Part shown: positions 8,840 through 18,146 of the stretch, one piece after another
Numbering within the stretch: position 1 is the first letter of the stretch
Layout of the letters: every line of letters starts with the position of its first letter
NCBI RefSeq assembly: GCF_000503055.1
Contig: NZ_AYVY01000012.1
Location: 89,510 to 153,509, forward strand
DNA length: 64,000 nt
Reading direction: 5' to 3'
Source of the DNA: Mesorhizobium sp. LSHC420B00
GTDB taxonomy: Bacteria; Pseudomonadota; Alphaproteobacteria; Rhizobiales; Rhizobiaceae
Position numbers and translations under genes: made by a program
The notes under the pieces: model-generated
Database searches by the model: none
Told to the model about the DNA's origin: nothing
The model's input: only the letters and a program-made list of their open reading frames with translations

Positions 8840-8931
8840 GGCATTATGGCTGCGACGGGCCACCCCCAAGTCCCCCCAAACCCCTCGGCCCGTCCTACTC
8901 AGAAGCCGACCGCAAGGTCGGCTTTTTCTTT
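8840..8931 (+). ncRNA. Candidate small RNA: C-rich loop hairpin followed by terminator
   Basis: Downstream of the transporter gene, an 8-bp stem (GACGGGCC at 8854-8861 with GGCCCGTC at 8887-8894) closes a 25-base loop made almost only of C and A, with runs of 5, 6 and 4 C. It is followed at 8903 by a strong terminator. Exposed C-rich loops that can pair with ribosome-binding sites are a hallmark of several alphaproteobacterial regulatory RNAs. The 5' end is a guess; it may simply be the 3' UTR of the transporter mRNA. No known Rfam family was recognised. Confidence 0.35.
8903..8931 (+). terminator. Rho-independent terminator
   Basis: Nine-base stem AAGCCGACC / GGTCGGCTT with GCAA tetraloop followed by TTTCTTT. 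It ends transcription of the DMT gene or of the candidate small RNA, just before the convergent LysR gene. Confidence 0.85.
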
Positions 8932-8937
8932 GCTGAC

Positions 8938-9791
8938 TCAACTGGCCAAGCCCAGGTTGCCGCTGAATAACGCGGCCAGATCCTGCGCCGGCCGGTCGGC
9001 ATCCTCACGCAAGCGGATGGCGAATTCGGCGACCGGCACCGGCGGCAGATCAAGATCGCGCGGCGCCTCGACGATGCCGGAATGAGCGAAGCGCGCCGTC
9101 CTCAACGTCAAAGCGATGCCAGCGTGTACCGCCGTACGCAGGCCGGCAAGGCTGGCACTGCCGGCAGCAATGCGATAGCGGCGGCCGGCCGCATCCAGTG
9201 CACTGGTCGCTGCATCGCGAAACCCGCAATGGGGATCGAGCAGCGCCAAGGGCAATTCCTCTTGGCGGGTGGCCAAGCCGTTTTGTGAGCAAAGCCAGAT
9301 CATTGGCTCTTTGAGCACGCCGACTTCGTCCCGCGTCGGCGCCTGTCGCATGGCAATGGCCAGATCAAGGGTGCCGGCTTGCAAAGCCTGCGCCAGTTCG
9401 GCGGAGCGGCCGACGCGCAATTCGATCCTGACGCGCGGATGGCTGACAGCGAAGGCCCTGAGAAGCTGCGGCAAGCCGCTGTCGGCGAAATCCTGCGTCG
9501 TGCCGATGGCGACGCGCCCATCGGCATGCGCCCCTTTGAGGGCCAGCCACGCCTCGCGGTGCGCAGCAAGAATGCGCCGCGCGTGGCCGACCAGATCCTC
9601 GCCTGCCGGCGTCAGGCCACGCCCTCGCCCCTGCGGCACCAGCAGCGGTTCGCCAACTATATCCTCCAGCCGCTGCATCTGCGCGGTCACCGCCGACGGC
9701 GAGCGGCCGACGATCGACGCCGCCTGCGCCAGCGAGCCGCTATCGACGAAGCCAGGAAAGTTTTGAGAAGGTCGGGATCGAGCGCCTGCAT
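8938..9791 (-). pseudogene. LysR family regulator interrupted by a one-base frameshift
   Basis: From the ATG at 9791 the protein begins MQALDPDLLKTFLA, a normal LysR start, but the following helix-turn-helix (FVDSGSLAQAASIVGRSP, then AVTAQMQRLEDI) is in another frame. One base is missing at about 9750/9751, where the forward strand reads GACGAAGCCAGG. The rest is complete to 8938: linker, then the effector-binding domain (IGTTQDFADSGLPQLLRAF). A GTG at 9690 opens the downstream frame, but such a product would lack the first half of the DNA-binding domain. Either a sequence error or a recent inactivation. Divergent from the tautomerase gene it would be expected to control. Confidence 0.8.
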
Positions 9792-9905
9792 AATTCGATA
9801 ATATCTAAGTGTTTATCAAAAACAATTCGATTTTTCTGACTCAAGAACGATGGCATGATTTTCTCGACGGCGAAGAGACGCCGCTTGAAACCGAGGAGAA
9901 GAAAC
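9792..9905. promoter_or_regulatory. Shared promoter region of the LysR gene and tautomerase gene
   Basis: 114 bp, A+T-rich, between divergent genes. It contains the short palindrome GATAATATC at 9797-9805 and two near-identical AATTCGAT boxes about 30 bp apart, plausible LysR contact points. No -35/-10 pair was assigned with confidence. Confidence 0.4.
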
Positions 9906-10313
9906 ATGCCGATCATCAATGTCAGCGTTACCGGCAAGCCCGATGCCGCTTTGTCCGCCGCTATTGCCAAGGAGGTGACCGAACTGACGGCCACGCATCT
10001 GCGCAAGGACGCGACGATCACAGCTGTCGCGATTTCCTATCTCGACCCCGAGCACTGGTTCGCCGGCGGCAAGTCGCTGGCCGAGCACGGCGCCAACACG
10101 GCTTGGCTCGACATCAAGGTCGTCGACGGCACCAATACCAAGCTCGAACTGGAGGCCTATCTCCAGGCAATCTTTGCAGCATTCGGCCGGCTGCTAGGCA
10201 AGGTCCATGAGGAAAGCTATGCCCTCGTGCACGAAGTGCCGGCGGCCGCGTATGGCTTTGGCGGCAAGACGCAGGAATTCCGCTTCATCAGCGGGAGGAT
10301 GAAGGCGGCGTAG
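9906..10313 (+). CDS. Tautomerase family protein
   Basis: 135-residue protein of the 4-oxalocrotonate tautomerase superfamily. Met is followed at once by Pro (MPIINVSVTGKPD), and removal of the Met would expose the catalytic N-terminal Pro. Other family features are the beta-alpha-beta layout and the FxxGKxLAEH-like stretch (HWFAGGKSLAEHG). It is longer than the 62-residue single-domain enzymes, like the trimeric MIF-sized members. ATG 9906 has AGGAGAAG in front; an upstream ATG at 9855 would bury the Pro and is rejected. Substrate unknown; probably controlled by the divergent LysR gene. Confidence 0.85.
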   Translation: MPIINVSVTGKPDAALSAAIAKEVTELTATHLRKDATITAVAISYLDPEHWFAGGKSLAEHGANTAWLDIKVVDGTNTKLELEAYLQAIFAAFGRLLGKVHEESYALVHEVPAAAYGFGGKTQEFRFISGRMKAA

Positions 10314-10462
10314 CTGCGATTTGTGGAGAAGGCAGCCGAGCCCACTGATAGCAGGAGAGACGGAAAAATGAAGCCGCATTGACGTTGATCCAACTTCGGC
10401 TAGGTTCTCACCCGAAGCGGCCACTGAAGAGCCGCGACGTGAGATTGTTGGGAGATGCGGCG

Positions 10463-12685
10463 ATGATCCTGACACTGGCGCTGCTTGCGGGTCTTGTCAC
10501 GGCCTGGCTGCTGATCGGCGTGGTGGAGAAGTTCCGCCTCGGCCTGCGCTTGAGCCAGGCGCTGCTCTACGTGCCGTTCAAGCTCGCCTACCGGATCAAC
10601 GACGAGCGAATCAAGATTGCCCGCAAGTCGGCGGCTCCGGTCATCTACGTCGTCTGGCATCAGTCGCGCCTCGAGCCGGCATTGATGCTGTCGCTGCTGC
10701 CGGAGGACACGCTGCACATTCTCGACCCGGCTTCGGCCAGATCGCCCTGGCTGGAACCATGGCGCGAGCTTGGCCGCACCATCGCCTTCAACGCCGAGCA
10801 CGTCTTCGTCAGCCGCAGACTGGTGCGGGTGCTGAAGGGCAAGGGCCGGCTCGCGGTTTACCTTCCGAATGCGGTCGAGCCCGACGTCAAGTCGTTTCGA
10901 TTGTTCCGCGCCATCACCCGTATCGCCATGCAGGCCGACGCTCGCATCGTGCCGATCTTCGTTGCCGGCGCGCGCAGCCTGCCGGCGTCGCTGACGCCGG
11001 CAGACAAGGCGCCGCGCCACTGGTTCCCGCAGCTGTCGATCAGCGCGCTGGAGCCGATGACCATCGCCGAGTTGGTGGCGCGGAACCCCAATCAGGCCTC
11101 CAATACCAATGCGCTGTTCGATCGCTTCGCCGAGGCCAGGCTTTTTGGCAGTGATCTCGACCGAGGGCTGTTCCTTGCCATGCGTGATGCCGCCGACCGT
11201 GTCGGCGCTTCGCACCCAATTATCGAAGACATCATCGGCGGTGCGCTGAGCTACCGGAAAATGTTTATCGGTGCCAGGGTTTTGGGCCGCCGCTTCGAGG
11301 CAATGACAGCGCCGAGCGAAGCGGTTGGGCTGCTCCTGCCCAACGCCAATGGCCTCGTGCTGGCGTTCGTCGGTGTTTTGTCGGCTGGGCGAGTGGCAGC
11401 AATGATCAACTATACCGCCGGCCCAGCGAGCGTCACCGCCGCCATCCGCACGGCGGTGATCCGCACCGTGGTCTCCTCACGCGCCTTTGTCGAAAAGGCC
11501 AACCTCGCCGACATAGTCGAGGCGGTGGAAAAGGGCGGAGCCAAACTGCTCTGGCTGGAGGATGTTCGCGCAAGCGTGACCGCGCTGGACAAGCTCGCTG
11601 CCGCCTTGCTGTGGCGATGGCCGTTGCAGCGCCAGAATGCAGCCAAGCCGGCGGTGATCCTGTTCACCTCCGGCTCGGAAGGCACACCCAAGGCAGTTGT
11701 GCTGTCGCACCGGAACCTTCTTGCCAATGCCATGCAGGCCGAAGCCCGCATCACCATCTCGCCGGTCGACATCCTGCTCAACGTGCTGCCGGTGTTCCAC
11801 TCGTTCGGCCTGACCGGTGGCACCATCCTGCCGCTGGTCACCGGCGTAAAACTGTTCCTCTACCCCTCACCGCTCCACTACAAGCTTATTCCGGAGGTGG
11901 CGCGCAAGGTCCGGCCAACGGTGATGTTCGGCACCGACACGTTCCTCGCCAACTATGCCCGCACCGCCAAGGACGGCGATTTTTCCAGCCTGCGCTTTGT
12001 CGTCGCCGGTGCCGAGGCGGTGAAGCCGGAGACGCGCCGGGTTTATCGCGAACGCTTCCAGGCCGAGATCATCGAAGGTTTTGGCTTGACCGAGGCCGCA
12101 CCGGTGGTCGCCGTCAACACCGCCATCCACGGTCGCGACGGCACGGTCGGGCGGCTGCTGCCGGCCATGCGCATGAAACTCGAACCGGTCGAAGGCATTA
12201 GCGACGCCGGCCGGCTGTGGCTCGACGGGCCGAACCTGATGATGGGCTACATGACCGCCGATCGGCCGGGCGAGCTACTGCCGCTCGAAGGCTGGCACGA
12301 CACCGGCGATATCGTCTCGGTCGATCGCGAAGGCTTCATCACCATTCGCGGCCGCGCCAAGCGCTTCGCCAAGATCGCCGGCGAGATGGTATCGCTTGGT
12401 GCGGTCGAGATGCTGGTGCAGTCGCTGTGGCCGGAAGAGCATCACGCCGTGGTGGCGGTGCCGGACAGACGGCGCGGCGAGCGCCTCGTCCTGGTCACCA
12501 CCGCCGACAGTGCCAATCCCGACGAATTGCGCGAATTCGGCAAGAAGGCCGGGGCGGCCGAACTGATGGTACCGAACGACATCGTCAAGGTCGAGGAAAT
12601 CCCGGTGCTGGGCTCGGGCAAGACCGACTATGTCTCGACAAGAAAGCTGGCGCTCGAGAGGCTGGGACTGAGCGCTGCCGCCTGA
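10463..12685 (+). CDS. Aas-like acyltransferase / acyl-ACP synthetase fusion
   Basis: 740-residue two-domain protein resembling E. coli Aas, which recycles lysophosphatidylethanolamine. A hydrophobic N-terminal helix (ILTLALLAGLVTAWLLIGVV) is followed by a phospholipid acyltransferase domain with HQSRLE at residues 66-71. Then comes an AMP-forming acyl-CoA/ACP synthetase domain with P-loop LFTSGSEGTPKA (about 399-410), HSFGLTGG, GFGLTEAAPV and the late GxxDxV-type region (HDTGDIVSVD). The acyltransferase motif is HX4E rather than the usual HX4D. ATG 10463 has GGGAG upstream; an in-frame start at 10379 is possible but less likely. The E. coli transporter partner LplT is not adjacent. Confidence 0.88.
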   Translation: MILTLALLAGLVTAWLLIGVVEKFRLGLRLSQALLYVPFKLAYRINDERIKIARKSAAPVIYVVWHQSRLEPALMLSLLPEDTLHILDPASARSPWLEPWRELGRTIAFNAEHVFVSRRLVRVLKGKGRLAVYLPNAVEPDVKSFRLFRAITRIAMQADARIVPIFVAGARSLPASLTPADKAPRHWFPQLSISALEPMTIAELVARNPNQASNTNALFDRFAEARLFGSDLDRGLFLAMRDAADRVGASHPIIEDIIGGALSYRKMFIGARVLGRRFEAMTAPSEAVGLLLPNANGLVLAFVGVLSAGRVAAMINYTAGPASVTAAIRTAVIRTVVSSRAFVEKANLADIVEAVEKGGAKLLWLEDVRASVTALDKLAAALLWRWPLQRQNAAKPAVILFTSGSEGTPKAVVLSHRNLLANAMQAEARITISPVDILLNVLPVFHSFGLTGGTILPLVTGVKLFLYPSPLHYKLIPEVARKVRPTVMFGTDTFLANYARTAKDGDFSSLRFVVAGAEAVKPETRRVYRERFQAEIIEGFGLTEAAPVVAVNTAIHGRDGTVGRLLPAMRMKLEPVEGISDAGRLWLDGPNLMMGYMTADRPGELLPLEGWHDTGDIVSVDREGFITIRGRAKRFAKIAGEMVSLGAVEMLVQSLWPEEHHAVVAVPDRRRGERLVLVTTADSANPDELREFGKKAGAAELMVPNDIVKVEEIPVLGSGKTDYVSTRKLALERLGLSAAA

Positions 12686-12709
12686 GGTTTTCCAGACCTT
12701 TCCAAAACT

Positions 12710-12973
12710 CTAGAGGACCACTACCGATAACAGCAGAATGACGCCGACGGCCATCATCAGCAGGCCCGGCCAATTCTGTGACAAGCCGAGAAAACGGAGC
12801 CCGCGCCGCCGCGGCTCCAGAGTCGGACCTGGTGTTGCGAGATTGGGCCTCGGGCTATCCGGCGCGGTGGAGACAGCGGCCGGCTCACTGAGCCGCCCGC
12901 GCATGATGGCTGCAACCGCCATATATACGAGGCCGGCGACAGTCAGTAATGCGCCAATGAGGATGACAGCCAT
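12710..12973 (-). CDS. Small two-helix membrane protein, unknown function
   Basis: 87 residues. The N-terminal transmembrane helix (AVILIGALLTVAGLVYMAVAA) and C-terminal helix (WPGLLMMAVGVILLLSVVVL) flank a Pro/Arg-rich loop of about 40 residues. The hydrophobic pattern and intact frame support a real gene; no family was recognised. It converges with the Aas-like gene, with only 24 bp between stops. Confidence 0.65.
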   Translation of the reverse strand: MAVILIGALLTVAGLVYMAVAAIMRGRLSEPAAVSTAPDSPRPNLATPGPTLEPRRRGLRFLGLSQNWPGLLMMAVGVILLLSVVVL

Positions 12974-13147
12974 TTCTCGTATTCCGATGATTCTGGGCCC
13001 GATGCGGCAGCTTGCGCGACGTTGACGATCACGAGCAGTCGCTCAAACGGACCTACCGACACAAACGGTCAGGCGCCCAGCAAGTTCCGAAAACGTGGTT
13101 TTGAAGGGCGTTCCACAGCGCCGCGTGCGAAATTGGCACCAAATCTG

Positions 13148-13963
13148 TCAGCCGATGTCCGAGGACGGTACCTTCTCGCCTTCGCGCTTGGCGCGTCTGG
13201 AATAGGCGCGCACGCTGAATGGCAAAAACAGCAAATAGCCGGCAACCGAAGCCGTCAGCGTATACCAGGGATAGGTCATCAAAAGCAGGACGTAGAGGAC
13301 GACTGCGAGGATGATCGGCAGCACTCTGTCGCCCGGTATCCTGACGCTCTTGCCGGAATAGACGGGCAGTCGGCTGACCAGCAGGAACGCCACCAATATT
13401 GTAAAGCCGGTGGCAATGAAGGCCGCCAGGCGGCTGGGTTCAAGGCCAAGCCTGAGGAAGAACAGATAGAGCGGCAGCATCACCAGCACCGCACCCGCCG
13501 GCGCCGGCACGCCAACGAAATATTCGGTTTGCCACTGCGGACGGTCGAGCTCTTCGTCGAGCACGTTGAAGCGGGCAAGCCTCATCCCACAGGCGATGGT
13601 AAACAGCAGCGCCGCGATCCAACCCGGCGAACCTGCCCTGTCGAGCAGAAAGGCATAAAGCACTAGCGCCGGTGCCACGCCGAAATTGACGATATCGGCC
13701 AGCGAATCCATCTGGGCGCCGAATTTGGAGGTCGCCTTCAGCATTCGCGCCAGGCGGCCGTCGATACCATCGAGGAAGGCGGCGAGCAGTACCATCACCA
13801 CCGCCGGCTCGAAGCGGCCTTCGAAGCCGAAGCGGATGCCGGACAGGCCGGCGCAGATGGCAAGCACGGTGACCAGATTGGGCAGCACCATGCGCATCGG
13901 GATTTCACGGATGCGCGGGCCGCCGCCGCCATGCGCCTCGAATTTCTTGAACGGCGGGGCCAC
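13148..13963 (-). CDS. pssA: CDP-diacylglycerol--serine O-phosphatidyltransferase
   Basis: Makes phosphatidylserine from CDP-diacylglycerol and serine in the inner membrane. It has 271 residues with several transmembrane helices. The CDP-alcohol phosphotransferase signature DGX2ARX8GX3DX3D is complete, from D68 to D90 (DGRLAR ... GAQMDSLAD). It starts three bases after the psd stop, so the two sequential enzymes of phosphatidylethanolamine synthesis form one operon, psd first. This is the membrane-bound type-II enzyme usual in alphaproteobacteria. Confidence 0.95.
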   Translation of the reverse strand: MAPPFKKFEAHGGGGPRIREIPMRMVLPNLVTVLAICAGLSGIRFGFEGRFEPAVVMVLLAAFLDGIDGRLARMLKATSKFGAQMDSLADIVNFGVAPALVLYAFLLDRAGSPGWIAALLFTIACGMRLARFNVLDEELDRPQWQTEYFVGVPAPAGAVLVMLPLYLFFLRLGLEPSRLAAFIATGFTILVAFLLVSRLPVYSGKSVRIPGDRVLPIILAVVLYVLLLMTYPWYTLTASVAGYLLFLPFSVRAYSRRAKREGEKVPSSDIG

Positions 13964-13966
13964 CGG

Positions 13967-14665
13967 TCAGGATATCCGCACGAGCGGCGTTGCGGCAACG
14001 CCGCCGAATTCCGCCAGCACCGTCTCACCGCCTACCGCCGTCTGGCCGACGGCAACGCGCGGCGTCGCCGTCGAGGGCAGGAATACGTCCACGCGCGAGC
14101 CAAAGCGGATCAGCCCGAAGCGCTCGCCGGTGCCGATGGCGCCGCCGGTCTCGGCCCAGCAGACGATCCGCCGCGCCACCAGGCCGGCGATCTGCACCGC
14201 AGCCACCGTGCCGTTGGGGCTCTCTATGACCAGCCCGTTGCGTTCGTTCTCGGTGCTTGCCTTGTCGAGTTCGGCGTTGAGGAATTTTCCTGGCCGATGC
14301 TCGATCCTGGAGATGCGGCCACGCACCGGGGCGCGGTTCACGTGGCAGGAAAAGACATTCATGAATACCGAGATGCGGGTCATTTCGCCGCCGCCGAGGC
14401 CAAGCTCGCGCGGCGGCACGGCCGGGCCGACGGCCGAGACGATGCCGTCCGCCGGGCTGACAACCAGCCGGTCGTCGATCGGCGTGACACGCTCGGGATC
14501 GCGGAAGAAATAAGCGCACCACGCGGTCAGAATGAGACCGATCCAGAACAGGGTCGAGGAGAAATAGCCAAGAAAAAGCGTCGCCGCGCCGAACGCAGCG
14601 ATAAAGGGATAACCCTCGCGATGGATCGGAACGAACGCATTTTTGATCGTGTCAACGAGGCTCAT
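13967..14665 (-). CDS. psd: Phosphatidylserine decarboxylase proenzyme
   Basis: Converts phosphatidylserine to phosphatidylethanolamine. The 232 residues fit the short proenzyme class. Self-cleavage between G189 and S190 in RFGSRVDVF would create the pyruvoyl cofactor on the alpha chain. Hydrophobic helices at about 20-54 anchor it, and conserved [14 protein letters not shown] and PADG segments are present. First gene of the psd-pssA pair. Confidence 0.95.
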   Translation of the reverse strand: MSLVDTIKNAFVPIHREGYPFIAAFGAATLFLGYFSSTLFWIGLILTAWCAYFFRDPERVTPIDDRLVVSPADGIVSAVGPAVPPRELGLGGGEMTRISVFMNVFSCHVNRAPVRGRISRIEHRPGKFLNAELDKASTENERNGLVIESPNGTVAAVQIAGLVARRIVCWAETGGAIGTGERFGLIRFGSRVDVFLPSTATPRVAVGQTAVGGETVLAEFGGVAATPLVRIS

Positions 14666-14930
14666 GGGATGAGGGCAACCTTGGTTCCAAGTCCGGCCTC
14701 AATAGCGGAAACACCCCTTCGCCGCAACGCGACAATCAGGCGGTCGGGTGTTGGCGGTCGTGCCGCCTCAGGGGCGTCCTTGGCAGCATCCGGACTGCCG
14801 AAGTGGTCAACCGGAAATATGTTGATTGCGATTGTCGGCACGAAGCCCCCACGCCCGTCCTTGGCAAGACAGCGCCTCTCATCGGCCTTTCGGCCGTGAC
14901 GATTTGCGCAAACCCGGAGGTTCTCGGCCC

Positions 14931-15797
14931 ATGCAGAAATCAGCAGCCAGGCAAGCGCAAGTGGTGATGAACGGTCTGGCCTTTGGCGAGTCGCCTCGCT
15001 GGCACGATGGCCGGCTGTGGTTCTGCAACTGGGGCACAGGCCAGATCATCGCCGTTGACGCCCTAGGCAACAGCGAGATCGCGCTCATCGTGCCGGCCAC
15101 CCTGCCCTACTCCATCGACTGGCTGCCGGACGGGCGGCTGCTTGTCGTGTCCGGCCGCGAAGGGCTGATCCTCAGGCAGGAGGCTGACGGGACATTGGTC
15201 ACCCATGCCGATCTGAGACATCTGTCGAAGAGCCCATGGAACGAGATCGTCGTCGACGGGCGCGGCAACATCTACGTCAATGGTGGTGGGCCGGCTCCGG
15301 CTTCCGGCCAGCATTTCGGCCCCGGCACCGTCGTGCTGGTTGCACCTGACGGCTCGGCTCGGCAGGTGGCTGAGAATCTCGCCTTCGCCAATGGCATGGC
15401 AGTGACGCCCGACAACAAGACGCTTGTCGTTGCCGAATCCCACGCCAACCGGCTGACCGCCTTCGACATCGCTGCCGATGGCCACCTTTCCAATCGGAGA
15501 GTCTGGGCCAATCTTGGCAACGGTTTTCCCGACGGCATCTGCCTCGATGCCGAAGGTGCCGCCTGGTACGCCGACGTTCCGAACAGGCATTGCGTGCGGG
15601 TGCGCGAGGGCGGCACAATGCTCGAAAGCGTCGACGTCGATCGCGGCTGTTTTGCCTGCATGCTCGGCGGCAGCGAGGGAAAAACGCTGTTCATCGTGGC
15701 CGCCGAATGGCGCGGCTTCGAACATATGATCAGCGATGCCCGTACCGGCCAGGTGCTCAGCATCGAGGCTACCGCGCCGGGAGCAGGCTGGCCATAG
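14931..15797 (+). CDS. SMP-30/gluconolactonase family protein
   Basis: 288-residue six-bladed beta-propeller of the SMP-30/regucalcin/gluconolactonase family, metal-dependent lactone hydrolases. Recognisable parts are FGESPRWHDGRLWFCNW at the start (metal-binding Glu), the SPWNEIVVDGRGNIYV blade, NGMAVTPDNKTLVVAES and FPDGICLDAEGAAWYAD, with Asn and Asp ligands in place. Start ATG 14931 has CCGGAGG upstream. The sugar or other lactone used cannot be told. Convergent with the next gene, 5 bp apart. Confidence 0.9.
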   Translation: MQKSAARQAQVVMNGLAFGESPRWHDGRLWFCNWGTGQIIAVDALGNSEIALIVPATLPYSIDWLPDGRLLVVSGREGLILRQEADGTLVTHADLRHLSKSPWNEIVVDGRGNIYVNGGGPAPASGQHFGPGTVVLVAPDGSARQVAENLAFANGMAVTPDNKTLVVAESHANRLTAFDIAADGHLSNRRVWANLGNGFPDGICLDAEGAAWYADVPNRHCVRVREGGTMLESVDVDRGCFACMLGGSEGKTLFIVAAEWRGFEHMISDARTGQVLSIEATAPGAGWP

Positions 15798-15802
15798 AGA
15801 GC

Positions 15803-16150
15803 TTACACCGCGGGAATCCGCTGGTAATTGGCGATATCGGCCCTGACGCCAAGTCGCGCAATGGTCTCCTGAGGATTGAAGCCGATGCGCTCATGCGCGG
15901 CCTTGATGATCGGCACGACCTTATCGACAGCGGCCTGCCCTTCCCATTCGACAATGGTCACGAGGTTGAACTCCCCCGGCCCCGAGAATTGCTCGAGCAG
16001 GAAATCCTGGACGAACCCTTGCTGCTGGCGCAGCAATTCATGCGTCATCCGGACCTTGGCAAGAATCTCCTCGCGAGCGTTGGCCGGAACGACAAACTTG
16101 TCCACCCGGAATACGCTGCCGCCACTAACTGCCTGATTTATCCCATTCAT
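15803..16150 (-). CDS. Antibiotic biosynthesis monooxygenase-like (dimeric alpha-beta barrel) protein
   Basis: 115-residue ferredoxin-like fold protein. The segment VFRVDKFVVPANAREEILAKV, the later FLLEQFSGPGEFNLVTIVEWE and the flanking helices match the ABM/heme-degrading superfamily layout. Such proteins are cofactor-free monooxygenases or small scavengers; the activity is unknown. ATG 16150 is preceded by GGAGACA; an upstream ATG at 16195 would add 15 basic residues. Lies downstream of nothing obvious and may be monocistronic. Confidence 0.75.
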   Translation of the reverse strand: MNGINQAVSGGSVFRVDKFVVPANAREEILAKVRMTHELLRQQQGFVQDFLLEQFSGPGEFNLVTIVEWEGQAAVDKVVPIIKAAHERIGFNPQETIARLGVRADIANYQRIPAV

Positions 16151-16238
16151 ATCGATTGTCTCCGTTTTTGAACGACGCATCTTGCTACGATCCAAAACGG
16201 CCTACGATCTCAACTTAAGTTGAGGTCAAGCACGAATT

Positions 16239-18125
16239 TCAGCTCACCTCCGAGGTGCGGCGGCGGACGACGACGCCGAACTCGTCGCTTTCGCGGGCAA
16301 TGCGCAGCCGCTCCTCGGCCTCGCTTGCCTCGCGCTGCCGGTCCCACATCGATGCATATAGGCCGCGCTTGGCCATCAAGGCGGCATGGGTGCCGCGCTC
16401 GGCGATCTGGCCGTCCTGCAGGACGATGATCTCGTCGGCCGAAATCACTGTAGACAGTCGATGGGCGATGACGAGGGTGGTGCGGCCCTGGCTGACCAGG
16501 TCCAGTGCCGCCTGGATCTCCTGCTCGGTGTGGCTGTCCAGCGCCGAGGTCGCCTCGTCGAGCATCAGGATCGGCGGTGCCTTCAAGATGGTGCGGGCAA
16601 TCGCCACCCGCTGCTTCTCGCCGCCGGACAGTTTCAGCCCGCGCTCGCCCACCATTGAGCGATAGCCGTCGGGCAGCCGCTCGATGAACGGTCCGATCTG
16701 GGCCAGTTCTGCCGCCTTGCGCACATCCTCCTCGCTGGCGCCGATGCGGCCGTAGCGGATGTTGTAGGCGATGGTGTCGTTAAACAGCACCGTGTCCTGC
16801 GGCACCATGCCGATGGCGGCGCGCAAGCTCTCCTGCTTGACGTCGCGAATGTCCTGGCCGTCGATCAGAATCGTGCCACGCTGAATGTCGTAGAAACGAA
16901 ACAAAAGCCGCGAAATGGTCGACTTTCCGGCTCCGGAGGGGCCGACGATGGCCACCGTCTTGCCGGCCGGCACCTCGAAGCTGATGCCCTTCAGTATCTT
17001 GCGGTTGGGGTCGTAGGAAAAATGCACGTCACGAAACTCGACCTTACCGGCATCGACGACCAGTGGCTTGGCGCCCGCCCGATCGACGATCTCGCGCTTG
17101 ACGTCGAGCAGATCGAACATGTTTTCGATGTCGGTCAGGCCCTGGCGAATTTCGCGGTAGATCATGCCGATGAAATTCAGCGGCACCGAAAGCTGCATGA
17201 GCATGGCGTTGACGAAGACGAAATCGCCGACGCTCTGCGTGCCTGCCTTCACCTCGAGCGCCGACAGCACCATGACGACGGTCATGCCGATGCCGAAGAT
17301 CACGCCTTGGCCGAAGTTCAGCCAGCCAAGCGAGGTCCAGGTCCTGGTCGCCGCCACCTCATAGCGCGCCGTGGAACGGTCGAAGCGCTCGGCCTCCATG
17401 GCTTCGTTGTTGAAATATTTGACTGTTTCGTAGTTAAGCAGCGAATCGATCGCCTTCGTGCTGGCTTCATTATCGCTGTCGTTCATCTCTCGGCGGATCG
17501 AAATACGCCAATCGCTCGCCCTGACGGTGAACCACACATAGAGCCAGACCGTGACCGCGATCACCAGCACGTAAAGCCAGCCATAGGTGACGGCGAAGAT
17601 GCCGGCGGTGAGCGCGAATTCGACGATCGTCGGCGCCGTCGCCAGCATGGTGAAGCGGACGATCGTCTCGATGCCCTTGGTGCCGCGCTCGATGACACGC
17701 GACAGGCCGCCGGTGCGCCGTTCGAGGTGGAAGCGCAGTGACAATTCATGCATGTGTACGAAGGTGCGGAAGGCGAGCCGGCGCACGGCATGCTGGCCGA
17801 CCCGTGCAAACAGGGCGTCGCGCAACTGGTTGAAGCCGAGTTGCACCAGCCGCACGGCATTGTAGGCGACGACCAGCATGACCGGCGCCAGCAGGAAGGC
17901 CGGCAGCGGCGGCGGAGATTTGGCGTCGCCGGCCAGTGCGTCGGTCGCCCATTTGAAGAAATAGGGTCCGGCCACCAGGGTCAGCTTGGCGGCAACCAGC
18001 AGCACGGTTGCCCACACCACCCGCGCCCTCAGGTCGGCGCGGTCGGCCGGCCACATATAGGGCCAGAGATTGCGCAACGTTCTGAAGGTCGAGCCGGAAT
18101 CGGCGGAAACGGTTTTCTCGGCCAT
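16239..18125 (-). CDS. Atm1/HMT1-type ABC exporter (fused permease-ATPase)
   Basis: 628-residue half-transporter, active as a homodimer, that probably exports glutathione-linked compounds across the inner membrane. The six-helix permease (about 25-330) contains the Atm1-typical stretch ASTKAIDSLLNYETVKYFNNE. The nucleotide-binding domain has Walker A GPSGAGKST (395-403), signature LSGGEKQRV (about 500) and Walker B LMLDEATSALD. Bacterial Atm1 homologues export oxidised glutathione and metal-glutathione conjugates. It lies 21 bp after the arsR-type gene on the same strand, which points to metal-responsive expression. Confidence 0.92.
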   Translation of the reverse strand: MAEKTVSADSGSTFRTLRNLWPYMWPADRADLRARVVWATVLLVAAKLTLVAGPYFFKWATDALAGDAKSPPPLPAFLLAPVMLVVAYNAVRLVQLGFNQLRDALFARVGQHAVRRLAFRTFVHMHELSLRFHLERRTGGLSRVIERGTKGIETIVRFTMLATAPTIVEFALTAGIFAVTYGWLYVLVIAVTVWLYVWFTVRASDWRISIRREMNDSDNEASTKAIDSLLNYETVKYFNNEAMEAERFDRSTARYEVAATRTWTSLGWLNFGQGVIFGIGMTVVMVLSALEVKAGTQSVGDFVFVNAMLMQLSVPLNFIGMIYREIRQGLTDIENMFDLLDVKREIVDRAGAKPLVVDAGKVEFRDVHFSYDPNRKILKGISFEVPAGKTVAIVGPSGAGKSTISRLLFRFYDIQRGTILIDGQDIRDVKQESLRAAIGMVPQDTVLFNDTIAYNIRYGRIGASEEDVRKAAELAQIGPFIERLPDGYRSMVGERGLKLSGGEKQRVAIARTILKAPPILMLDEATSALDSHTEQEIQAALDLVSQGRTTLVIAHRLSTVISADEIIVLQDGQIAERGTHAALMAKRGLYASMWDRQREASEAEERLRIARESDEFGVVVRRRTSEVS

Positions 18126-18146
18126 TCTTGTTTACCTTTTTATATC

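Noticed and set aside
8737..8931. SRP RNA, 6S RNA or tmRNA in the gap after the DMT gene
   Set aside because: None of their conserved cores (for example the SRP apical loop) is present; only the C-rich hairpin and terminator are.
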